DNA from: Gammaproteobacteria bacterium
Lineage (GTDB): Bacteria > Pseudomonadota > Gammaproteobacteria > HK1
Length of the DNA: 7,142 nucleotides
Assembly: GCA_020444775.1 (NCBI GenBank)
Contig: JAGRHX010000161.1
Coordinates: 1 to 7,142 of the forward strand
Direction: 5' to 3'
The notes beneath the pieces were generated by a model. It worked only from the letters and a program-made list of their open reading frames with translations. It ran no database searches and had not been told where the DNA came from. This document shows, in pieces, positions 1 through 5,134 of this stretch (positions are counted from its first letter, which is position 1; each line of letters starts with the position of its first letter). The position numbers were made by a program, and so were the translations under genes.

Positions 1-33
1 GGGTCGGAGGTTCAAATCCTCTCACCCCGACCA
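1..33 (+). tRNA. tRNA-Pro, 3' part only (cut by window start)
   Basis: What is visible is the end of the variable loop, a complete T arm (GGAGG stem, TTCAAAT loop, CCTCT stem), the 3' acceptor strand CACCCCG, discriminator A at 30 and an encoded CCA at 31-33. The T arm and variable-loop end match Escherichia coli tRNA-Pro as I remember it. The acceptor strand implies a 5' end CGGGGTG, and an initial C fits tRNA-Pro. The anticodon lies outside the window, so the isoacceptor cannot be named. The proline call rests on similarity, not on an anticodon. The encoded CCA is usual for proteobacteria. Confidence 0.85.
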
Positions 34-189
34 ATTCGGATCATGCGATGGCTCGGCACGTCCAGATGCCCGCCTGGACTGCCCCGCTCGGACTGCCAGA
101 ACATCTTGCCCAGCCCGCGCGGATCGGTTCCCCCGGACGGGTCTTCCGAGTCAGTCCACCTGCCCACTCGCAGCGAGTCCTAACGACGC
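34..189. other. Intergenic gap between the tRNA and the convergent minus-strand genes
   Basis: This 156-base stretch has no credible gene. It contains a short inverted repeat TCCAG/CTGGA (61-65 and 74-78) and a direct repeat of GGACTGCC just after it. Neither is followed by a T tract, so no intrinsic terminator can be assigned to the tRNA or to the converging operon. Confidence 0.5.
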
Positions 190-912
190 TCAGCCCGCGC
201 CGAGCGGCTCCAAGCCAGTCCCACGGATTGCCTCGGCGGCCTGCGACGACACGAGCAGATCAATCGCCGCGCGTGAGCGCGCGGGATCCGATGCATTGGC
301 GCCGATACCGGCGCAGATCCTCGACACCTTCTGCACCTCGGCCGGCAGCGGTGTGATGTGCGCGATACCGGCCACCGGTAACAGCTCGCTGAGCTGCTGG
401 ACGGCGATGTCCGCCTCGCCGCGCGCCACCACCGCACCGGTGCGTTCACCCCCTCCGACGAAGCGGCTCCTGGGCAGCATCTGCTCGGCGATGCCGAGCC
501 GCTGGTAGAGCTCGGTGGTCAGATAGCGGCCGCTGACACTGGCCGAGTAGGCGACGCAGCGCGCGCCGAGCAGGGTCTGTCTGAGAGCCTCGACGCTGGA
601 CAGATCCGGGACTGGCGCACCGTCACGAACCGCCAGCGCGATCGACGAGCTGGCGACAGGCGTGCAGCCCTCGGCCCGAACCAACCCCGCATCCACGAAC
701 TGGCCGAGCAGACCTTCGGTGACGATCACCAGATCGGCACGCTCTCCACGCTTCAGACGATTCTCGATCGAGCTGTCCCCGGTGCCGACCGAGGTGGTCG
801 CGGTCACCACCGGGGCACCGAGCGTCTGCTCCAGCCCGGGCAGCAGCGCCAGATGCGCCGCGGTGAAGGCACCGGACGTCATCACGATGAATTCGTTCCG
901 CACCTCCACCAT
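190..912 (-). CDS. ModA-like substrate-binding-fold protein, no signal peptide
   Basis: This 240-residue protein has the outline of a type 2 periplasmic binding protein of the molybdate-binding (ModA/SBP_bac_11) kind. A first strand leads into TSGAF (residues 12-16), then a conserved-looking SVGTGDSS (41-48), ADLVIV (59-64) and a second-lobe YSASVSGRY (122-130). Family members normally carry an export signal and deliver an oxyanion or organic ligand to an ABC transporter. Here the first strand starts at about residue 7, and an in-frame stop on the minus strand (934-936) lies eight codons before the ATG. There is therefore no room for a signal peptide, and the product should be cytoplasmic. 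The ATG is 2 bases after the stop of the enolase-family gene, which implies translational coupling; no strong Shine-Dalgarno precedes it. No permease or ATPase gene is visible nearby. The ligand is unknown, and molybdate is not demonstrated. I am confident of the fold class, not of the function. Confidence 0.8.
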   Translation of the reverse strand: MVEVRNEFIVMTSGAFTAAHLALLPGLEQTLGAPVVTATTSVGTGDSSIENRLKRGERADLVIVTEGLLGQFVDAGLVRAEGCTPVASSSIALAVRDGAPVPDLSSVEALRQTLLGARCVAYSASVSGRYLTTELYQRLGIAEQMLPRSRFVGGGERTGAVVARGEADIAVQQLSELLPVAGIAHITPLPAEVQKVSRICAGIGANASDPARSRAAIDLLVSSQAAEAIRGTGLEPLGAG

Positions 913-914
913 GG

Positions 915-2027
915 TCAGAACTCGAAACCATATTCAGCGAGCTTGGCATCATCCAGGCTGATACCCAGACCCGGAGCCATAGGCAGCTCGAGGCTACCAC
1001 TGGAGATATCCAGAGGCTTCGAGGCGACACTGTCTACCACCTTCAGGGGCCCGACGCACTCCAGACCGGGCACCACGTTGCGCGAGGTCGAGGCCAGCAT
1101 GATCTCCGCCATGGTGCTGGGGTCCAGACCGAAACCGTGGCCAAGCACCACCGGCAGACCGGCCGCCTGCGCCGTCTCGAGCATGCTCGCCGCACGCAGC
1201 AGGCTGCCCACCTGCTTGATACCGAACTTCACGTAATCGGCGCAATCGGCCTTGATCACTCTGATCAGGCTCTCGTGGTCGCTGATCGACTCGTCGGCCA
1301 TGATGGGAATACCGCCTTCCCGACGGATCCGAGCCAGCCCCTCCAGATCGTCCTTCGGCACCGGTTGCTCGAACAGTTGCAAGTCGTACTGGCGGACCCG
1401 CCGACACAACTCGAGGGCGTTTCGCGTGTCGTACTGCTGGTTGGCGTCCATGCGCAGCTGCATGGCGCCGCCCACCACCTCCCGAACCGCGGCGACCCGA
1501 TCATGGTCTGCGTCCACGCCACTGCCGACCTTGATCTTGGCGGACTTGAAGCCGGCCTGCAGCCAACGTCGGGCCTCGGTGGCGGCTTCCTCGGGCGGCA
1601 GCTCGCCTATCCAGCCGTTGAAGCGCAGCCGATCCTCGACCGCGCCACCCAACCAGCCGTGCAGCGGGATCCCCATGGCCTGACAGACCAGCTCGACACA
1701 GGCCAGCTCGACGCCGGCCACCGCACCGGGCTGCTCGGGCGTGAGCGCGCTCATCATCTCGTTCAGCCGCCGGATGTTGCGGGCGTCCTGACCGATGATC
1801 GCAGGGCCCAGGCGATCGCGGATCGCGACCGCCAGCTCCGGACCGGTGTTTGGCGAGCGGGCCGTGCTGGCGGGATCGATGCTGCTGATCCCGACCGTGC
1901 CGTCGGTCGCTGTGAGACGCACCACCACGCACTTGGTCACGCTCTTGGAGACACCACCGCTGGTAAAGGTGCCGGCCAGCGGCATCGCCACGCCAAACAC
2001 CTCGATTCGATCGATCTTCAATTTCAT
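915..2027 (-). CDS. Mandelate racemase/muconate lactonizing enzyme family protein
   Basis: This 370-residue protein has the usual enolase-superfamily length and architecture: an N-terminal capping domain (about 1-125) and a C-terminal beta/alpha barrel. The family abstracts a proton alpha to a carboxylate using Mg2+, giving racemisation, epimerisation, dehydration or cycloisomerisation. Visible active-site motifs are the beta-2 KIK (K164, K166), typical of the MLE subgroup; metal ligands D194 (in MDAN), E220 (in FEQP) and D245 (in ADES); and a beta-7 histidine H297 in GHGFG. At the end of beta-6, where MLE-type enzymes usually have the second catalytic lysine, my alignment by eye gives glycine 269, with K267 and K271 on either side. 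The substrate cannot be named. The start ATG follows GGGGTGGAAGGCG, a moderate ribosome binding site. The gene lies 78 bases downstream of the FemAB-like gene and 2 bases upstream of the ModA-like gene, so it is probably part of one minus-strand operon. Confidence 0.92.
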   Translation of the reverse strand: MKLKIDRIEVFGVAMPLAGTFTSGGVSKSVTKCVVVRLTATDGTVGISSIDPASTARSPNTGPELAVAIRDRLGPAIIGQDARNIRRLNEMMSALTPEQPGAVAGVELACVELVCQAMGIPLHGWLGGAVEDRLRFNGWIGELPPEEAATEARRWLQAGFKSAKIKVGSGVDADHDRVAAVREVVGGAMQLRMDANQQYDTRNALELCRRVRQYDLQLFEQPVPKDDLEGLARIRREGGIPIMADESISDHESLIRVIKADCADYVKFGIKQVGSLLRAASMLETAQAAGLPVVLGHGFGLDPSTMAEIMLASTSRNVVPGLECVGPLKVVDSVASKPLDISSGSLELPMAPGLGISLDDAKLAEYGFEF

Positions 2028-2059
2028 CGCCTTCCACCCCAGCCATCGGACAGGACCGT

Positions 2060-2082
2060 GAGTGTACCGGATCCGGGCACTC
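2060..2082. repeat. Nested inverted repeat upstream of the enolase-family gene
   Basis: The outer arms GAGTG (2060-2064) and CACTC (2078-2082) enclose the perfect 10-bp palindrome CCGGATCCGG (2067-2076). The dyad sits in the 78-base gap between the FemAB-like and enolase-family genes, about 33 bases before the latter's start. It could be a repressor operator or an intercistronic RNA hairpin. There is no T tract after it on the minus strand, so it does not look like an intrinsic terminator. Confidence 0.4.
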
Positions 2083-2105
2083 GTACCGCGTCTGGCAGTC
2101 GCAGC

Positions 2106-3098
2106 TCAGCGGCGCGTCAGCAAACGCTCGAGAACACGTTGCCAGCTCGCGCGCAGATCGCAGCTGACGCTGCACAGCGGCACCGTGGCGGCGCCGAAGC
2201 CCTGCTTGAAGCGCAGCAGACCGGGCTCGGCGTCGGTGGCACCCCCGAGGTTGAGACGCCGGCTGCCATCGGCCTGCAGCGCTTGCGCGATTGCGTCGAC
2301 CAGCATCACCGGCGCGCCGTTGGCCAGGCCCTCCGGGCTCGCGCCCGCGGACTGGTAATAGCCGCCCGCGCTCGAGCGCAGCACCAGCACCGAGGCCAGC
2401 GCCGTGTCGCCATCCAGCAGTGCCTGATACAAGCAGCCCGCGCCCTCGGTGACGAACCCGGCGATCTCCTCGCCCCGGTAGTCAAGGCGCGCGCCGCGGG
2501 CCGACGCGTCACCACGCAGGCTACGTCGCTGCGCGGAGCGGTTCATCAACGCCGCGTGCGTCTCGCAAGCGTGCCGATCGGCGCGCCGGACGACTCGCAA
2601 CCCGGCCGTCATCGCCCGCCGCAGCTTACGCCGATGGTTGCTGGTGTAGCCAGCGACACGCCGCGTCGGGTCACGCATCTTTGCGCCCTGCAGGTCGAGC
2701 ACGAATTCGGTACGGGGCTCGCGCGCGCCGCAACGGGCGGTGGCAGCAGGTGGCTCGCCCGAGGTCCCGAGCAGCGCCTCGGCGGGCCAATCATGCTCAG
2801 CCGCAAAACTCTGCAGATGCAACCAGGTCACCCGCTGGCGTCGCAGCCAGGCCCACAACACCGGCCAGAAGCTCGACCCGGCTGGCCCCCCCGGCGTGCT
2901 CAGCACATAGACCTCGGTGTTCAGACGACCTCTATAGACCAGTACCGGGCTGATCGCGTCCTGCTCGTCATCCGCGGCCAGCACCCACGGCTCGGCGCCC
3001 TGCCCGCGCATCGCCTTCAGATAAGCGAGCGTCAGGAACGGGTTGCACGGCGCGCGCTCGGCAAGCGCCGCAATCCGCGCCTCATCGTCCAGCGCCAC
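2106..3098 (-). CDS. FemAB/GNAT-like acyltransferase (Acetyltransf_6 type)
   Basis: This protein of about 330 residues resembles the FemAB-related GNAT proteins that transfer aminoacyl or acyl groups to cell-envelope or exopolysaccharide precursors. Supporting segments are the N-terminal CNPFLTLAYL (18-27), the basic SNHRRKLRRA (153-162), YYQSAGASPEG (247-257), and the C-terminal LNLGG (282-286) followed by LLRFKQGFGA (294-303). No signal peptide or membrane segment is evident, so it should act in the cytoplasm. The acceptor and donor are unknown. The start is uncertain. The GTG at 3098 is the first conventional start in this frame, but the best Shine-Dalgarno (GGAGGG, about 3116-3121) is better spaced for the in-frame ATC at 3107-3105, which would give an N-terminus beginning MEIVALDDE. 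It is the first gene of the likely minus-strand operon and diverges from the amidase. Its relation to the two enzymes downstream is not obvious. Confidence 0.8.
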   Translation of the reverse strand: MALDDEARIAALAERAPCNPFLTLAYLKAMRGQGAEPWVLAADDEQDAISPVLVYRGRLNTEVYVLSTPGGPAGSSFWPVLWAWLRRQRVTWLHLQSFAAEHDWPAEALLGTSGEPPAATARCGAREPRTEFVLDLQGAKMRDPTRRVAGYTSNHRRKLRRAMTAGLRVVRRADRHACETHAALMNRSAQRRSLRGDASARGARLDYRGEEIAGFVTEGAGCLYQALLDGDTALASVLVLRSSAGGYYQSAGASPEGLANGAPVMLVDAIAQALQADGSRRLNLGGATDAEPGLLRFKQGFGAATVPLCSVSCDLRASWQRVLERLLTRR

Positions 3099-3315
3099 GA
3101 TTTCGATGTCTGCACCCTCCCGAATCGATGCCCTGCCAGGCTTTCGCGTGAAACCGGTAGCGGCGGCCGGCGCTGTGCCGGGCCAGACCGAGGCGGTATC
3201 ATCCGCGGCGAACCCATGAATACGCCATCACGGCGCAACCTCGGGCCCGAGCGCCGCCGTCCTCATCGCCCGCCGTGGCACAGATGCCGCGCGCCGCCTA
3301 CCCGCGAGTCTGCAC
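3099..3315. other. Divergent intergenic region between acyltransferase and amidase
   Basis: This 217-base gap should hold promoters for both directions, but I cannot point to a convincing -35/-10 pair. Small dyads are present: TTTC-GCGT-GAAA (3142-3153) and CCGGC-GCTGT-GCCGG (3167-3181). They are candidate operators only. An ATG at about 3216 opens a frame that runs out of phase into the amidase, and I do not consider it a gene. Confidence 0.35.
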
Positions 3316-4779
3316 ATGAACAAGAGCCCCGGCACCGCAACCGAGTCATTGTGCGAGCTGAGCGCCTGCACCGCGCGCGCGATGATAGGTCGCAGACAAA
3401 TCTCACCGGTCGAGCTGACCCAAGCCTGCATCGAGCGCATCGAGCTCATCAATCCGAGCGTCAACGCGATGGTCGCGACCGACTACGAGGTCGCGCTTGC
3501 CAGCGCCCGCGAAGCCGAGCAGGCGGTCATGCGTGGCGACGAGCTCGGTCCACTGCACGGCCTGCCACTCGGGGTCAAGGATCTGAATGTGACGGCCGGT
3601 CTGCGCACCACTTTCGGGTCCAGACTGCACGCCGACTGGATACCGGAGCGCGACGAGCGACTCATCGCGGCCCTGCGGCATGCCGGGGCCATCGTCATCG
3701 GCAAGACCAACACCCCCGAGTTCGGCGCCGGCGCGAACACCGTCAACGACGTCTACGGCGCGACGGTCAATCCCTTCGACACGACCAGGACCTGCGGCGG
3801 CTCCTCCGGCGGCTCGGCGGTGGCGCTGGCGACCGACATGGCGCCCATATGCACGGGCTCCGACACCGGCGGCAGCCTGCGCACACCCGCGTCGTTCTGC
3901 GGCGTGGTGTCGATCCGCGGCACCCCCGGCACAGTGCCCTCGGATCGGCGCGGCATCGGTCTGACCACCTACAACGTGCAGGGCCCCATGGCGCGCAGCG
4001 TCGCGGATGCGAGTCTGATGCTGTCCGGCTTTGCCGGTGGCGATGTCTGCGATCCGCTGCACAGACCCCACGATCCAGCCATCTACCAGCACATCGAGCC
4101 GGTGGACCTGTCGACGCTGCGGGTCGCCTACAGCGAGGATCTGGGCTTCGCGCCAATCGATAATGACATCCGCGCCGTGTTCCGCGATCGGATCGCGGCG
4201 ATCGCCGGCTGGCTGCGCAGCTGCGAGCCCCACGACCCGCAGATGAGCACAGCCAGCGAGGTGTTCTGGCTGATCCGGGGCATGCACTTCCTGGCCGGAC
4301 GCTACGAGCACTACGAGCAGGAAAAGGCTTCGCTCGGCCCGAACAACCGGTCCAATATCGAGGCCGCGCTGCAGATGCGCCCGGAATCCATCGCCTGGGC
4401 AATGGCCGAGCAGACCCGCATCTATCGTGCCTTCCAGAGCTTCTTCGACAGCCACGACGTGTTGATCTGCCCGACCGCGGCGGTCTCGCCGTTTCCGGTC
4501 GACCAGCTCTACTGCGACACCATCAACGGCGAACGACTGCCCAACTACATCAAATGGGTGGACATATGCGCAGGGCTCACGCTGACCGGACACCCGATCG
4601 TGCAGCTGCCCTGCGGTGTCGATCATCTGGGCATGCCCTTCGGCCTGCAGATCGTCGGCCCGGCGCTGCACAGCGACCGCTTCGTGATCGGCGTGGCCGC
4701 GGCGCTCGAGGCGATGTTCGCACAGGATCCGCGGCTATGCCGCCCGCGCCCGGACATCGAAGCGCTCGCACGCCGCTGA
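3316..4779 (+). CDS. Amidase signature family hydrolase
   Basis: At 487 residues this is a typical full-length amidase-signature enzyme, which cleaves carboxamide bonds to an acid and ammonia or an amine. The full Ser-cisSer-Lys triad is visible: K88 in LGVKDLN, S163 in the Gly/Ser-rich GGSSGGS, and nucleophile S187 in DTGGSLRTPA. The spacings (75 and 24 residues) match those of fatty acid amide hydrolase. The C-terminal part, with SHDVLICPTAA and LTGHPIVQLPCG, also fits the family. It lacks the features needed to call it GatA, and no gatB or gatC is nearby, so a catabolic or detoxifying amidase is more likely. No signal peptide is seen, so it should be cytoplasmic. The ATG has no clear Shine-Dalgarno, but the N-terminus at this start is normal for the family. 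It is divergent from the operon holding the enolase-family enzyme, so a shared pathway in which the amidase releases the acid is plausible but unproven. Confidence 0.94.
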   Translation: MNKSPGTATESLCELSACTARAMIGRRQISPVELTQACIERIELINPSVNAMVATDYEVALASAREAEQAVMRGDELGPLHGLPLGVKDLNVTAGLRTTFGSRLHADWIPERDERLIAALRHAGAIVIGKTNTPEFGAGANTVNDVYGATVNPFDTTRTCGGSSGGSAVALATDMAPICTGSDTGGSLRTPASFCGVVSIRGTPGTVPSDRRGIGLTTYNVQGPMARSVADASLMLSGFAGGDVCDPLHRPHDPAIYQHIEPVDLSTLRVAYSEDLGFAPIDNDIRAVFRDRIAAIAGWLRSCEPHDPQMSTASEVFWLIRGMHFLAGRYEHYEQEKASLGPNNRSNIEAALQMRPESIAWAMAEQTRIYRAFQSFFDSHDVLICPTAAVSPFPVDQLYCDTINGERLPNYIKWVDICAGLTLTGHPIVQLPCGVDHLGMPFGLQIVGPALHSDRFVIGVAAALEAMFAQDPRLCRPRPDIEALARR

Positions 4780-4797
4780 ACGTGACGGCGCGCCGGT

Positions 4798-4838
4798 CCT
4801 CCACCTGGAGGTAGGCCCCGCGCGGCGTGCGAGCCGCG
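4798..4838 (+). terminator. Two consecutive hairpins after the amidase, possible terminator
   Basis: The first hairpin is CCTCC-ACCT-GGAGG (4798-4811) and the second CGCGGC-GTGCGA-GCCGCG (4821-4838). They start 19 bases after the amidase stop codon. No T run follows directly; the nearest is TTTT at about 4863. An intrinsic terminator is therefore only weakly supported. Confidence 0.25.
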
Positions 4839-4886
4839 GCGCCAGAACCATTCCCGCCGTGGTTTTCTAAGGAATGCCCGGTGACG

Positions 4887-4900
4887 CGCCGATATCGGCG
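4887..4900. promoter_or_regulatory. Perfect 14-bp palindrome, candidate operator
   Basis: The sequence CGCCGATATCGGCG is identical to its own reverse complement. It is about 235 bases upstream of the lipoprotein start and 107 bases after the amidase stop, in non-coding DNA. Its size suits a dimeric DNA-binding protein. In such GC-rich DNA a chance origin is possible, and no second copy was noticed. Confidence 0.35.
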
Positions 4901-5056
4901 ACGACGGCGCGATGCCGCCGCCAGCGGCCACGCCTGCGCAAGCGCGATTCGATTCGGCTATCGTTCCCGCCGTACCTTCGACCCGGGGCAAGCCGCCACG
5001 AGGACCAGTAGCTGGTCGATGCCCGTCGCAGACGGCACACCAGCTGCTCGGTCGCC

Positions 5057-5121
5057 GGTACATGGTTCCCGTACATCGGCCGCATACATCGGCCCCGTAC
5101 ATTGCTCCGGTACATTGCCAA
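5057..5121. repeat. Five tandem 13-bp repeats upstream of the lipoprotein gene
   Basis: Five units with consensus cGTACATcGgcCc follow each other without gaps at 5057, 5070, 5083, 5096 and 5109. The core TACAT recurs at 5059, 5072, 5085, 5098 and 5111, exactly every 13 bases. The neighbouring bases are also partly conserved: units 2 and 3 share TACATCGGCC, and units 4 and 5 share GTACATTGC. The array ends inside the purine-rich ribosome binding site, 13 bases before the lipoprotein ATG. Thirteen is not a multiple of three, so this is not a peptide repeat. It could be a set of protein-binding sites, a 5' leader element or a slippage-prone tract. Confidence 0.9.
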
Positions 5122-5125
5122 GGAG
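5120..5125 (+). promoter_or_regulatory. Ribosome binding site of the lipoprotein gene
   Basis: AAGGAG stands 9 bases before the ATG at 5135. It decides that start over the in-frame TTG at 5102, which would put 11 residues in front of an otherwise textbook lipoprotein signal and lies inside the tandem repeats. Confidence 0.8.
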
Positions 5126-5134
5126 TCCCACCCG

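Larger units (their letters stand above)
4780..5134. other. 355-base non-coding region between amidase and lipoprotein genes
   Basis: I see no credible gene here. In order it holds two short hairpins just after the amidase stop (4798-4811 and 4821-4838), a perfect 14-bp palindrome (4887-4900), a featureless GC-rich stretch, a five-copy 13-bp tandem repeat (5057-5121) and the lipoprotein ribosome binding site. A 45-codon frame from the ATG at about 4874 is Arg-rich and its purine tract abuts the start, so I do not support it. The promoter of the lipoprotein gene must lie here or further upstream, but no clear -35/-10 pair stands out. Confidence 0.6.

Noticed and set aside
1..33. The tRNA 3' end as an integration (att) site of a mobile element
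   Set aside because: I saw no second copy of the tRNA end in the window and no integrase or phage gene next to it. The flanking genes look like ordinary metabolic genes.
1137..4163. A 1008-codon open frame on the plus strand
   Set aside because: It lies antisense to the enolase-family and FemAB-like genes and runs out of frame into the amidase. Its product is rich in Arg, His, Gln and Ala with no domain, as expected for a shadow frame in GC-rich DNA. The three genes it overlaps all have clear family motifs.
3403..4671. A 422-codon open frame on the minus strand inside the amidase gene
   Set aside because: It is fully antisense to an amidase with an intact catalytic triad and shows only low-complexity Ala/Gly/Arg/Asp composition.
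3316..4779. The amidase as GatA of the Asp/Glu-tRNA amidotransferase
   Set aside because: No gatB or gatC is adjacent and the sequence outside the signature region does not read like GatA. It resembles the general amidases of similar length.
4874..5011. A 45-codon frame after an AAGGA tract in the amidase-lipoprotein gap
   Set aside because: The purine tract touches the ATG, leaving no spacer. The product is Arg-rich without recognisable features and the frame overlaps the 14-bp palindrome.
5057..5121. The 13-bp array as a CRISPR array or plasmid-type replication iterons
   Set aside because: The units are far too short for CRISPR repeats and have no spacers. No replication initiator gene, DnaA box or AT-rich segment is nearby, so an origin is not supported.
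5102..5134. The TTG at 5102 as the start of the lipoprotein
   Set aside because: It falls inside the tandem repeats, has no ribosome binding site and would precede a normal lipoprotein signal. The ATG at 5135 has AAGGAG at good spacing.
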